A DNA stretch of 64,000 nucleotides from an uncultured Mycoplasmatota bacterium (GCA_900546715.1 UREA01000001.1:31791-95790), one strand, 5' to 3'. Shown: positions 32,147 to 41,279, numbered from the stretch's first letter. The notes: a model not told the origin generated them from the sequence alone. Program-made: numbers and translations.

Positions 32147-34954
32147 TTATAGCATCTTTTTCAAAAATTCACCAGTATATGAACTTTTACATTTAGCTAC
32201 TTCTTCTGGAGTACCTGTAGCAATAATTTTTCCACCTAGGGAACCACCATCTGGACCTAAATCAATTATATGATCTGCTACTTTAATAACATCTAAGTTA
32301 TGTTCAATTACTATAACAGTATCCCCGTTATCAACAATTCTATTTAATATTACTAATAATTTTTTTATATCATCAGTGTGAAGTCCTGTAGTTGGTTCAT
32401 CAAGAATAAATAATGATTTACCAGTAGCTTTCTTTTGTAATTCTTTAGCTAGTTTTACTCTTCCAGCTTCTCCTCCTGATAAATTAGGTGCAGGTTCTCC
32501 TAATTTAATATAAGAAAGACCAACATCATCCATAACTTTTAATTTATTATAAATTTTTGGAACATTTTCAAAAAATTCTAAAGCTTCACTAACTCGCATA
32601 TCTAAAACTTCACTAATATTTTTTCCTTTATATTTAATATCTAGTGTTTCCTTATTATATCTTTTTCCTTTACATACATCACAAGGGACATAAACATCTG
32701 CTAAAAAATGCATTTCAATTTTCTTAACACCATCACCCCAACAAGCCTCACATCTACCTCCCTTTACATTAAAGGAAAATCTACCTTTATCATAGCCTCT
32801 TAATTTAGCTTCTTTAGTTTGAGCAAATATATCTCTTATATCATCAAATACTCCAACATATGTTGCAGGATTACTTCTTGGGGTTCTACCAATGGCATCT
32901 TGAGTAATTTGGACTACTTTATCAATATTTTCAAGTCCTACAATATCTTTGTGTTTTCCCGGAACAACTTTACTTTTATATAATTTATTAGCTAAAGTTT
33001 TATATAATACTTCATTAATTAAAGATGATTTACCAGAACCTGATACACCAGTTACCACAATAAATTTATTTAAAGGAATATCAACAGAAACATTTTTTAA
33101 ATTATTTTCTTTAGCACCTTTAATACTAATCTTTAAACCATTACCTTTTCTTCTTTTCTTAGGTACTTCTATTTTTAATTCTCCTGATAAATATTTACCA
33201 GTTAAGCTATTTGGATTATGCATAACTTCTTCTGGTGTGCCTACAGCCATTACTTGACCACCGAACTCACCTGCTCCAGGACCTATATCAATTAAATAAT
33301 CTGCAGCAAGCATGGTATCTGTATCATGCTCTACAACTATTAAAGAATTACCTAAATCACGCATTTCTTTTAAAGAATTAATTAGTTTTTCATTATCTTT
33401 TTGATGAAGCCCTATACTTGGTTCATCTAAAACATATAAAACCCCAGATAACCTCGAACCAATTTGAGTTGCTAGTCTTATTCTTTGTGCTTCACCACCA
33501 GATAAAGTTCCAGCACTACGAGTTAAAGTAAGATATGATAAACCAACATTATTTAAAAATTCGAGTCTTGATATAATTTCTTTTAAAATAAGTTCACTAA
33601 TTTCTTTTTGTTCATTATTTAACTTTAATTTTCTAACAAATTCCAGTAAATCTCCAATTGACATATCACATAAATCATAAATATTTTTACCATTTATATA
33701 AACAGATAAAACAGACCTTTTAAGTCTTTTTCCCTTACAAACAGGACAAGCGGTCTCAACCATAAATCCTTGTAACCAGTCTCTAATCCAACCACTTTTA
33801 GTTTCTAAATATCTTCTTTCAAGTGTGGGTATTATTCCTTCATAAGTACCTTTAGTATTTCTCGTATTACCATTTTTAGAAACATAGTTATATTCTAGTA
33901 TTTCATCTGTTCCATATAATAAATAATCTAATTTTTCTTTTGGTATATCTTTTACTTTAGCTGTCATATCAATGCCATAATAATCACATACAGCACTAAC
34001 TTGGGTAAAATAAGTTGTTGAATCCATACTTATACCATTTATTGCTCCATCCATTATGGATTTATTAGGATCTGGTATAAGCAACTCTTCACTAATTTTT
34101 TGTTTAGTACCTAAACCTTTACATTCTTCGCAAGCACCATATGGAGCATTAAAAGAAAAAAGTCTTGGCTCAAGTTCAGGAATCGAATAGTTACATTTTA
34201 AACAAGCATATTTCTCACTCATAAGTATTTCTTCATCCTGAACTAAAATAACTACTTTACCATCAGCCCTTTTAGTAGATGCTTCAATTGCTTCAAAAAC
34301 CCGTGATCTTTCAACATCAGCAATAGTTATTTTATCCATAACAATATCAATATTATCTTTTTTATTTTTTTCTAGTTCAATATCCTCATTTAAACTCATA
34401 ATTTTACCATTAACACGAACTTTTGAAAAACCATCTTTACGAAGTTCATCAAATAAATCTTTATGAGTTCCCTTTTCCCCATGAACTATCGGAGATAATA
34501 TTGTTACAGTAAGTCCTTCATACTCCATTACTTTATTAGTCATTTCTTCAATACTTTGACTAGTAATTGGTATATGATGATTTGGACAATATGGTATTCC
34601 AATCCGTGCAAATAACAATCTTAAATAATCATATATTTCCGTAATTGTCCCAACAGTAGAACGCGGATTTTTATTAGTTGATTTTTGATCTATAGAAATT
34701 GAAGGACTTAAACCTTCAATAGAATCAACATCAGGCTTTTCTGATACCCCAATAAACTGTCTCGCATAAGCGGATAAACTTTCCACATATCTTCTTTGAC
34801 CTTCCGCATAAATAGTATCAAAAGCTAAACTACTTTTGCCACTACCTGATACACCAGTCATTACTACTAATTTATTTTTAGGTATCTCTATGTCTATATT
34901 TTTCAAATTATTTTCTCTAGCACCTTTTATTACTATTTTATCATTATTTGACAT
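32147..34954 (-). CDS. uvrA: Excinuclease ABC subunit A
   Basis: About 935 residues; the damage-scanning ATPase of nucleotide excision repair. Both ABC halves are present: first Walker A GVSGSGKSSLAFDT (about residue 32), second GVSGSGKSSLINEV (about 620), signature LSGGEAQRIRLA in the first half and LSGGEAGRVKLA in the second. Zinc cysteines occur in CLKC-18-CEEC-like and CEACWGDG...CDVCKG blocks. I start it at ATG 34954 (MSNNDKIVIKG), 9 bases after AAAGGAG, not at the ATG 23 codons upstream, which lacks a binding site. Adjacent to lgt and trxB as in many Firmicutes. Confidence 0.96.
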   Translation of the reverse strand: MSNNDKIVIKGARENNLKNIDIEIPKNKLVVMTGVSGSGKSSLAFDTIYAEGQRRYVESLSAYARQFIGVSEKPDVDSIEGLSPSISIDQKSTNKNPRSTVGTITEIYDYLRLLFARIGIPYCPNHHIPITSQSIEEMTNKVMEYEGLTVTILSPIVHGEKGTHKDLFDELRKDGFSKVRVNGKIMSLNEDIELEKNKKDNIDIVMDKITIADVERSRVFEAIEASTKRADGKVVILVQDEEILMSEKYACLKCNYSIPELEPRLFSFNAPYGACEECKGLGTKQKISEELLIPDPNKSIMDGAINGISMDSTTYFTQVSAVCDYYGIDMTAKVKDIPKEKLDYLLYGTDEILEYNYVSKNGNTRNTKGTYEGIIPTLERRYLETKSGWIRDWLQGFMVETACPVCKGKRLKRSVLSVYINGKNIYDLCDMSIGDLLEFVRKLKLNNEQKEISELILKEIISRLEFLNNVGLSYLTLTRSAGTLSGGEAQRIRLATQIGSRLSGVLYVLDEPSIGLHQKDNEKLINSLKEMRDLGNSLIVVEHDTDTMLAADYLIDIGPGAGEFGGQVMAVGTPEEVMHNPNSLTGKYLSGELKIEVPKKRRKGNGLKISIKGAKENNLKNVSVDIPLNKFIVVTGVSGSGKSSLINEVLYKTLANKLYKSKVVPGKHKDIVGLENIDKVVQITQDAIGRTPRSNPATYVGVFDDIRDIFAQTKEAKLRGYDKGRFSFNVKGGRCEACWGDGVKKIEMHFLADVYVPCDVCKGKRYNKETLDIKYKGKNISEVLDMRVSEALEFFENVPKIYNKLKVMDDVGLSYIKLGEPAPNLSGGEAGRVKLAKELQKKATGKSLFILDEPTTGLHTDDIKKLLVILNRIVDNGDTVIVIEHNLDVIKVADHIIDLGPDGGSLGGKIIATGTPEEVAKCKSSYTGEFLKKML

Positions 34955-35077
34955 AATATGCTCCTTTCTTGCATTAATTATTCTATCACAAAACATTGTG
35001 ATAATACAATCATTTTTTAACAAACTTTAGTTTGTTTTGCACTTTACATCCAAAAATGTAAATGCCGCGTTTTGAAT

Positions 35078-35106
35078 TTGACAAAACGAGCATTTTATGG
35101 TAAAAT
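35078..35106 (+). promoter_or_regulatory. Near-consensus promoter of the poly-Asn surface protein gene
   Basis: TTGACA (35078-35083), a 17-base spacer and TAAAAT (35101-35106), followed by a 50-base leader with AAAGGGGG before the ATG at 35157. Confidence 0.8.
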
Positions 35107-35156
35107 AATGTGGACTTAAGAAATATAGGTTTTCCTATTATAAAGGGGGTACTGAT

Positions 35157-36689
35157 ATGTACGAAGAAGGAAACAAAAAATTAAGTTTAGATTGGGGATC
35201 ACTAGCTATTAAATTAATTATTTTAGCAGTGGTAGTATTTATAGTCTGTTTGATTATAACTAAGGTAGTTGGAAACAATAATGAATCAACCAATACTTTA
35301 GCTATGGGAGATAACGACTATATCAATAATATTAACACAATGAAAGATGCGGCGTTTGAATATTTCACATTATCAAACTTACCAGAAAAAATCGGTGGTT
35401 CTGAAGAATTAACTTTAGGACAAATGGTTAATCAAAAATTATTAATCGATTTTACTAACGATGGTGAAGTATGTGATCTTGATGAAAGTTACATTCGAGC
35501 TACCAAGACCAGTGATGGTAACTACGCATTAAAAGTTAATTTGGAATGTAATGATAAATCAGACTTTATTGTTACAACAATTGAACAAAGTTCTTGTGTA
35601 GTTAATGGTGATTGTGATAATACTAATAATGACGTTGTAATTGATGATGATAATGATAACAACAATAGCGGAAACAACAGCAGCGGAAGTTCAAATAATG
35701 GTTCTAGTAGCTCAAATAACAGCTCTAGTTCAAGTACATCTTCATCAAGCAAAACTACAGTTAAGGTTACTACTACAGTTAAAATTAATATTAAATGGAG
35801 TGCTAGCGGAGGATGTAATTCAGGTTGTATTATTATAGATAATGATAACAATAACAATAATAACAATAATAATAATAATAACAACAATAACAACAATAAT
35901 AACCCAAGTGAACCTGAAGAACCAAATGAACCAACAACTCCAGAAGAACCTGAAACTGTAAGATGGTATAAACATGTAAGATGGTCTGACTGGTCTGATG
36001 GTTATTCAAATGCTGATGGAGCAGAAAACAGATCAACTACAAAAACAACTTATAACTATTGTAAATTAACTGAAAAAACATATTATACAGATAGTTATGT
36101 ATCAACAACTGATAACTATCCAATGACTTACAATTATGAATTACAAATATTAGATATAGATCCAAATGACATTGTTGATGGATCAATGGATTTAGTAAGT
36201 TCATCTTATTTCTCAAGTGGTACAACCGATTATCAAGCATACTTAGATCAAAGAGATAGATTCTTAGCTATGACTGGTAATACCGGAGAATACGATTCTG
36301 AAATGTCTAGTGCTAGTGCTATGAGAAATGCAGCACTTAAGAGTAATAACTTTACATTTAGATTAAGTGATATTTATCTATCTGGTGATTATTATAGAAC
36401 TCGTGTAACAATTAATTATCGTAATCATAGTGGTGTAAGTCCATACTATTCTAATAATTTAGGATTTTACATTTACAGTGTTCCAGTTAAATTTGTAGTT
36501 GAATATGCTGATAAATCTGATTGTGTAAGAGATACAGCAGAAAACAGTAGTAAATATCCTGGATATATTAAAACTGATCCTCAAAAAGAAACAACTTGGG
36601 AACATAGAATACCAGAATATAAATGGACAACTAATAGAACAGAAAGTGGTTGGACATACACAGGTGTTTACGAAGATAGAGAAGTTTAA
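35157..36689 (+). CDS. Anchored surface protein with Ser-rich and poly-Asn linkers
   Basis: A 510-residue protein. It has a short cytoplasmic start, a membrane helix (about residues 17-40), an extracytoplasmic alpha/beta-looking domain (about 50-160), a Ser/Asn-rich linker (about 165-200) and a run of 19 Asn (about 231-249). A Pro/Glu stretch (PSEPEEPNEPTTPEEPE) follows, then a C-terminal domain of about 240 residues beginning at WYKHVRWSDWSDGY. The promoter is near-consensus and the terminator strong, so it is probably well expressed. It is not homologous to a family I can name. Its location beside the Tad-like operon on the other strand suggests, but does not prove, a surface-appendage role. 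Confidence 0.6.
   Translation: MYEEGNKKLSLDWGSLAIKLIILAVVVFIVCLIITKVVGNNNESTNTLAMGDNDYINNINTMKDAAFEYFTLSNLPEKIGGSEELTLGQMVNQKLLIDFTNDGEVCDLDESYIRATKTSDGNYALKVNLECNDKSDFIVTTIEQSSCVVNGDCDNTNNDVVIDDDNDNNNSGNNSSGSSNNGSSSSNNSSSSSTSSSSKTTVKVTTTVKINIKWSASGGCNSGCIIIDNDNNNNNNNNNNNNNNNNNNNPSEPEEPNEPTTPEEPETVRWYKHVRWSDWSDGYSNADGAENRSTTKTTYNYCKLTEKTYYTDSYVSTTDNYPMTYNYELQILDIDPNDIVDGSMDLVSSSYFSSGTTDYQAYLDQRDRFLAMTGNTGEYDSEMSSASAMRNAALKSNNFTFRLSDIYLSGDYYRTRVTINYRNHSGVSPYYSNNLGFYIYSVPVKFVVEYADKSDCVRDTAENSSKYPGYIKTDPQKETTWEHRIPEYKWTTNRTESGWTYTGVYEDREV
35847..35903 (+). repeat. AAY trinucleotide repeat encoding 19 Asn
   Basis: A 57-base stretch of AAT and AAC codons lies inside the surface protein gene. The repeat is in frame, so slippage by whole units would change linker length without breaking the frame. 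Confidence 0.85.
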
Positions 36690-36700
36690 TTGCAATTATA

Positions 36701-36736
36701 AAACTCTTCATAAAAATAATATGAAGAGTTTTTTAT
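36701..36736 (+). terminator. Terminator of the poly-Asn surface gene
   Basis: AAACTCTTCAT (36701-36711) pairs with ATGAAGAGTTT (36721-36731), followed by TTTATT. It lies between convergent genes and may also stop the pilus operon. Confidence 0.8.
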
Positions 36737-36793
36737 TCTATAAAAACAATAAATTAAAAAAGCCATTTGAATGGCTTCATTTTTAATTAATTA

Positions 36794-37141
36794 TTATTCA
36801 TTTAAAGCACTATATGCGCCACTACAAGTATCACCGCCAGGGTTAGATATACATGATCTACAAATTGCAGAATCATCATTAACCGAAGTATCAACTACTC
36901 CAATTACAAATGATACAACAGTTGGAACAAAGAAAATACAAACTGCAGCACCAATACGCATTGCTAATGATTTTACTGATTTTGATATAGCTTTATCATC
37001 ACTTGATACAACCGCTTTTCCTAAATCTATCATTCCTAGTACAATTAGTATTATTGGAATAGCAATTTTAAAAACCATTAAAAAATATCCTACCAGCCGC
37101 CATATATTAGCAGTTTCTGCACAAAAAACATCTGGTGTCAT
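36794..37141 (-). CDS. Two-helix membrane protein, paralogue A (end of Tad-like operon)
   Basis: About 115 residues. There are two membrane helices (about 18-42 and 65-88), with the loop DLGKAVVSSDDKAISKSVKSLAMRI between them, and paired cysteines in the N-terminal (VFCAETA) and C-terminal (ICRSCISNPGGDTC) ends. I start at ATG 37141 (MTPDVF), after AGAGGAG, not at the GTG two codons upstream. It shares the DLGKAVVSSD loop and overall layout with the gene at 37216-37584. The topology resembles VirB2/TrbC-like two-helix pilins of other systems, which is only a structural analogy. Last gene of the pilus operon. Confidence 0.55.
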   Translation of the reverse strand: MTPDVFCAETANIWRLVGYFLMVFKIAIPIILIVLGMIDLGKAVVSSDDKAISKSVKSLAMRIGAAVCIFFVPTVVSFVIGVVDTSVNDDSAICRSCISNPGGDTCSGAYSALNE

Positions 37142-37215
37142 ACACACACTCCTCTCATTACATAATCTTATTTTACGATAAAATCCTTATAAAGTCAACA
37201 TTTATCCCGCAATTT

Positions 37216-37584
37216 CTATCCTACTGGATAAATCGCATCATTATTTAAATCATTTGGATCATATGAAGTATCACATGAATCTGGATGTGTTAAACAATTA
37301 AAACAATTCTCATAATCAGCATGCATTTCTTCCGACAATCCTCCAACAACATCAAATATAAAATCAATAATTGTAGGAATAAAGAAAATACATATACCAA
37401 GTATAATTCTTTTAACTAAATTTCCTCCAGCATCTTTTATAATCTTTTGATCACTTGATACAACCGCTTTTCCTAAATCAATAATACCTAAAATAATAAT
37501 TACAAGAGGTATCACAATTTTTACAATAACAATTATATACCCTACTATTTGCCATATTCTAGCACTTTTATAACAAAAATTCAT
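37216..37584 (-). CDS. Two-helix membrane protein, paralogue B (end of Tad-like operon)
   Basis: A 122-residue paralogue of the downstream gene. The N-terminus MNFCYKSARIWQIVGY is followed by a helix, the loop GIIDLGKAVVSSDQKIIKDAGGNLVKRI and a second helix (CIFFIPTIIDFIFDVV). The external C-terminus is Cys-containing (ENCFNCLTHPDSCDTS). The shared element is DLGKAVVSSD with matching helix lengths. It lies 13 bases after the TadZ-like gene and is therefore part of the pilus operon. Role unknown; duplicated minor membrane components are likely. Confidence 0.55.
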   Translation of the reverse strand: MNFCYKSARIWQIVGYIIVIVKIVIPLVIIILGIIDLGKAVVSSDQKIIKDAGGNLVKRIILGICIFFIPTIIDFIFDVVGGLSEEMHADYENCFNCLTHPDSCDTSYDPNDLNNDAIYPVG

Positions 37585-37597
37585 AACCTAAAACCTC

Positions 37598-38587
37598 CTA
37601 TTTAAAGATACTAAATAATCCCGAACTACCTTTTTGATCTATTCTACTAAAACCTAATGCTGATAAAAAGGCATTAAGAATTGGTTGATTATCCAATTTA
37701 TCATCTAAATAAGGTAAATTGAAAAATACTTTACTACCACTTTCTTTTTCAAAATCTTCAACATCTTTATCACTTAATACACTTCTATTTAATACTATTT
37801 TCTTACCTCGTAATTTTTCAAATATTTCATTATCTTTTCTAATTAATTTATTAAGTTGTATTCTTCCCGGTTCAATTAAATAAACTATATCATGACAATA
37901 ATTTTCCACAGATGAATCATTTAAATCCACAAGTATTGCATCGCAATCAATATTCTGCGCCAAAAAATCGTTAAATGTTACACTTGAGACACTTTCTAAA
38001 GAATCATCATTAAAAAATATAAAATCATTCCCATCAACTTCCACTGCTTTTACTTTATAATTAGCCTCTAAATGTAATTTAAGTAAATAAACTAGTGTAG
38101 TAGCTCCAGCATGTTCAGTAACATTCTTAAATCCAATTATCTTTTGACCAATTTTTCCTTTAGTATTATCCTTAACATTTTCATTTAATGCTGGTTTTTC
38201 AAAACCATTTATATTATGATATTTAGCTACATCTTTATAAGAATTAGGATTATTAATTAAGTAATTAATATCATTTACATTAGTTGCAAAATTATATATT
38301 CCCATTGATACTAATTGGGATAAATACACTGGAGAATTAACTGTTTCAGAATCATCTAATAATAAAATTATTTTTGATGTATCAAAATTTACTGATAAAT
38401 TTTGAATAACACTAATATTTTGATAATCCCTTATTGCAGTTATATCAATAATCATTTTGTTATAATAAAAATTTGCAAATTGAGCAATCAATTCATCAAC
38501 ACTAAATTCTCCCTGAATATTTTTTATAACATCTATATCCAAACTAGAAAGTAATGCTTGATATTTATTTGCTATAATTACATTCAT
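37598..38587 (-). CDS. tadZ: TadZ/CpaE-like protein with degenerate ATPase domain
   Basis: About 329 residues. An N-terminal receiver-like domain (VIIANKYQALLSSL, IDITAIRDYQ, IILLLDDSE) lacks the usual phosphorylation set. A ParA/MinD-like domain follows, with a deviant P-loop IIGFKNVTEHAGATTLVYLLKLHLE in place of KGGxGKT. CpaE/TadZ proteins place the pilus machine at the cell pole. I start at ATG 38587 (MNVIIANK), preceded by AAGGTG, not at the ATG six codons upstream. It is embedded in the pilus operon between the pseudopilin and the two-helix genes. Confidence 0.7.
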   Translation of the reverse strand: MNVIIANKYQALLSSLDIDVIKNIQGEFSVDELIAQFANFYYNKMIIDITAIRDYQNISVIQNLSVNFDTSKIILLLDDSETVNSPVYLSQLVSMGIYNFATNVNDINYLINNPNSYKDVAKYHNINGFEKPALNENVKDNTKGKIGQKIIGFKNVTEHAGATTLVYLLKLHLEANYKVKAVEVDGNDFIFFNDDSLESVSSVTFNDFLAQNIDCDAILVDLNDSSVENYCHDIVYLIEPGRIQLNKLIRKDNEIFEKLRGKKIVLNRSVLSDKDVEDFEKESGSKVFFNLPYLDDKLDNQPILNAFLSALGFSRIDQKGSSGLFSIFK

Positions 38588-38591
38588 ATAT

Positions 38592-39062
38592 TCACCTTCT
38601 TTCATCTATTATTTGTGAGTTACTTCCCATAAAGTTATCAGTTCTACCTGTTATGGGAAATACACTAATTTGCCCTAAAAATGGCAATGAAAACTCATAA
38701 AATACTTTTATTTCATAATATTCATCATCTTCAACAGTTTTATATCTTTTAAAACAAAAATTATATCTTTTTCCATCTTGGGCTTCTTCATAATCACCTT
38801 CAAAGTTAGTAACACCATACCAGCCATCATCACCTTGAGGACAAGCACCAGTATTATTATAACCTTCACCTCTAAGAACATTATTTAATAAAGACATTGA
38901 TTCATCTGTTATTCCTTCATGTATTTCAATAATTGAAACCATACTATTCTTAACTCGATATGCTTTATTATAATTAAGTACTAATGTTAAAAAACAAGCA
39001 AAAATAAGTATAAATAGTATCATTATTTGAAATACCCAGGTAGAACCACTTACCTCTCTCAT
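38592..39062 (-). CDS. TadE-like pseudopilin with MREV start
   Basis: About 156 residues. It starts MREVSGSTWVF followed by a hydrophobic helix (FQIMILFILIFACFLTLVLNY), then an extracellular domain with a Cys pair (GACPQGDDGWYG, YNFCFKRY) and strand-rich sequence. This TM-first architecture is that of TadE/TadF minor pilins. The true ATG is at 39062, after the upstream stop; the earlier codons overlap the neighbour gene. It shares the short M-basic-acidic start with four other proteins of the operon. Confidence 0.6.
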   Translation of the reverse strand: MREVSGSTWVFQIMILFILIFACFLTLVLNYNKAYRVKNSMVSIIEIHEGITDESMSLLNNVLRGEGYNNTGACPQGDDGWYGVTNFEGDYEEAQDGKRYNFCFKRYKTVEDDEYYEIKVFYEFSLPFLGQISVFPITGRTDNFMGSNSQIIDERR

Positions 39063-39064
39063 GA

Positions 39065-40621
39065 TTAAAAACCATCCCAAAATGACGAATAATAATATCC
39101 ACAGGTTCCAGTTGATGCTGTACCATAATCAAAGTGCCACCATTCACTTCCCATCGGTTTAGCTCCAGCACTAGTAAAATAGCCTCGTAAAACGTTTGAA
39201 TTTGAATTTGTTGCACTAGCTAAAGGGCTAATTTCGTGCATAGCTGAAGGCATATCTTTACCAGCTAGTGAAACATCTACAGCACATGCTCTATTGTGAT
39301 TAGATGAATTACCAGCTAAAAAGTTAGACAATCCGCTAGGCAAACTATATCCTGCTGCTCTAAAATTATTTGAAAGTTCGGTGCTTCCCATTACCGTTGA
39401 TTGATAATAAGGCATTATTTTATTAGAAATAGTTTGAGGACGATATGTTTCATAAATAACTAATGTATCTCCACCATTATTGGCATTTAACGCTGCTTGT
39501 CCAACAATTTTTGCAAAATTATATTGTAAAGGACTTATTGTCATTCCACTATATAATTTTCTTCCCGTAACGTTAGTTATATTTTGTCCATAAACTTTGA
39601 AAATACTAGAAGAATTTTTAGTGATATTCATTTGGACTTTAGCACCAATTTTTTGAGCATAACCACCAAAATCAATACCTAAATTAGCACCATTTGCCCA
39701 ACCACATTGACCCTCATAGTTAATATACCATCTTGTATCATCACCAGATGCAGTACCTTGTATGGTAAATACTGTACCTGGGGTCATTCTCGTAATTTGT
39801 GTTGCTAATTCTGGTTCGGTAAATAATAATCCATAATTTCCTTGTGATTGTCCAGAACCTAAAGTAACACCTTGAACTCCTGCTAGTTTAGTATCAAGAT
39901 TTAATCCTTCAGTATTACAAGTAAGTTGTGGTGTTTCCCCTTCTTCCTCTTCAACTGGTTCTTCTGTTGTACTGCCTCCACCAGAAGAGCTTACACCAGG
40001 ATTTCGAACCGGATTAACATTACTATCATCACCTCTAGTAGGTTCTCTACTATCTAGATTACCTTGATTTCTGTATGGGGAATTAGGTAACTCTTTTTTT
40101 TCACTAGAACTAACTATAATATTATCATCAATATCTTCTATAGTATTATAAATAATTCTTGTTTCTCCAACAGTTTTAAAATTAAATATTTGTTTAAATA
40201 CGGGTATATCTAATTGAAAAAATAAAACCACTTTATAATATTTACCATCAACAAAGTCATTTTGAGCAAAACCACTAAAGGCTTTATCTAAACCACCAGT
40301 AACATCTACCTCACTTATACATACAGCAGCATCACTACTATTGCTTCCAACAGAATTTCCAGCTCTATCAAAACCATCATATCCATCAGGACATTTTCCT
40401 GAAGTACGATATGATGTTTCTTGAATAACTTTAACTATTTCTTCATTTAAATCAGCACCATCTGTATAATTACCATCTAATGCTTCTATTGCATTTACAA
40501 TAGAATCTTTTACCCCAAAAGCATTAGAATTATTTATAGTTAATGCCATTATCGCCGTAAACAATAAAACAAATAAAATAAATATTTGAAATATTGTTGT
40601 AATACTTATAGATTCTCTCAT
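39065..40621 (-). CDS. Pseudopilin-like N-terminus fused to SH3-like and VanX/M15 peptidase domains
   Basis: A 518-residue fusion. Residues 1-32 are a pseudopilin-like start (MRESISITTIFQIFILFVLLFTAIMALT), followed by an external alpha/beta part (to about 165) and a Glu/Ser/Pro linker (about 185-235). A small SH3-like part (about 245-315, GTVFTIQGTASGDDTRWYINYEGQCGWAN) and a C-terminal peptidase (about 325-518) follow. The peptidase has SNHNRACAVDVS (the SxHxxGxAxD zinc site, with the Gly replaced) and EWWHFDYG, the VanX/VanY (M15) metal and catalytic residues. Such enzymes cut D-Ala-D-Ala or the peptidoglycan stem. An enzyme embedded in a pilus operon suggests wall opening for pilus passage. 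Confidence 0.8.
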   Translation of the reverse strand: MRESISITTIFQIFILFVLLFTAIMALTINNSNAFGVKDSIVNAIEALDGNYTDGADLNEEIVKVIQETSYRTSGKCPDGYDGFDRAGNSVGSNSSDAAVCISEVDVTGGLDKAFSGFAQNDFVDGKYYKVVLFFQLDIPVFKQIFNFKTVGETRIIYNTIEDIDDNIIVSSSEKKELPNSPYRNQGNLDSREPTRGDDSNVNPVRNPGVSSSGGGSTTEEPVEEEEGETPQLTCNTEGLNLDTKLAGVQGVTLGSGQSQGNYGLLFTEPELATQITRMTPGTVFTIQGTASGDDTRWYINYEGQCGWANGANLGIDFGGYAQKIGAKVQMNITKNSSSIFKVYGQNITNVTGRKLYSGMTISPLQYNFAKIVGQAALNANNGGDTLVIYETYRPQTISNKIMPYYQSTVMGSTELSNNFRAAGYSLPSGLSNFLAGNSSNHNRACAVDVSLAGKDMPSAMHEISPLASATNSNSNVLRGYFTSAGAKPMGSEWWHFDYGTASTGTCGYYYSSFWDGF

Positions 40622-40629
40622 TTACATCC

Positions 40630-40875
40630 CTATCCTTTATATAAACATCTCATATCATCATATTCTACGCCATCAACAACACAGCCTTGACAATATTCAA
40701 TACCATCAACAACTACTCTATTGCTACAATCACATGCGGCTTTAGAGCATTGAGATTTAACAGTAAAATTAGCATTTAATATTGGCCAAAGGAAATAGAA
40801 AAAAAAGGTCAATAAGACCCCAACAGAAATTACTACAACCATAGTCATGTTTAAATCTTGCGTAGCCTCTTTCAT
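40630..40875 (-). CDS. Small pilin-like protein 2 (MKEATQDLNMT start)
   Basis: An 81-residue protein. It starts MKEATQDLNMTMVVVISVGVLLTFFFYFLWPILNANF, so it has no leader peptide, only a 10-residue start followed by a membrane helix. The outer part is short and Cys-rich (QCSKAACDCSNRV, EYCQGCVVDG, MRCLYKG). The start and helix match the next gene, so it is a paralogue. The size and TM-first layout suit a Flp-type pilin, but no prepilin cleavage site of the usual G/A-xxxxE form is present. It lies 9 bases before the peptidase fusion gene. Confidence 0.6.
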   Translation of the reverse strand: MKEATQDLNMTMVVVISVGVLLTFFFYFLWPILNANFTVKSQCSKAACDCSNRVVVDGIEYCQGCVVDGVEYDDMRCLYKG

Positions 40876-40907
40876 AACTTAAAACCTTTCTTTCTAAATT
40901 CATTAAA

Positions 40908-41195
40908 TTATTCTACTATTGCAATATATCCGTCATTATTTAAAGATACATATCCAGTTGTTGTTGTATTTTCTGGATTCCACTTATCTGGATCAATTTC
41001 AGTGCCATCTGCACATACACACCATCCATCCTTTACTCCGGAAACTTCCCCATCTGGGCAAATATTTTTACATGTATTCATAGTAAGACCAGATTGAATA
41101 GATGGCCAAATAAAGAAATAGAAGAATGCTCCAACTGCTGCAATAGCAACAACAGTAACAACAGTCATATTTAATTCGCCAGTAGCTTCTTTCAT
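40908..41195 (-). CDS. Small pilin-like protein 1 (MKEATGELNMT start)
   Basis: A 95-residue protein with start MKEATGELNMTVVTVVAIAAVGAFFYFFIWPSIQSGL, i.e. a short basic-acidic start and one membrane helix. The outer part has four cysteines (NTCKNICPDG, GWCVCADGT) and ends TTGYVSLNNDGYIAIVE. It is a paralogue of the next gene. Either could be the main pilin of this Tad-like system. GGAGG lies before the ATG. Confidence 0.6.
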   Translation of the reverse strand: MKEATGELNMTVVTVVAIAAVGAFFYFFIWPSIQSGLTMNTCKNICPDGEVSGVKDGWCVCADGTEIDPDKWNPENTTTTGYVSLNNDGYIAIVE

Positions 41196-41279
41196 AAATT
41201 TTTTTCCTCCTTTTATATTACATATTTATTATAACTTATTTTTTCTTAAATATCAATTTATTTTAAATAATTTTGTAAA

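Noticed and set aside
32949..33257. Plus-strand frame opposite uvrA
   Set aside because: It lies fully inside the coding sequence of a clearly recognised gene on the other strand.
35522..36240. Leucine- and tyrosine-rich minus-strand frames opposite the poly-Asn gene
   Set aside because: Poly-Leu and Tyr runs are the complement of AAT/AAC codons in the real plus-strand gene.
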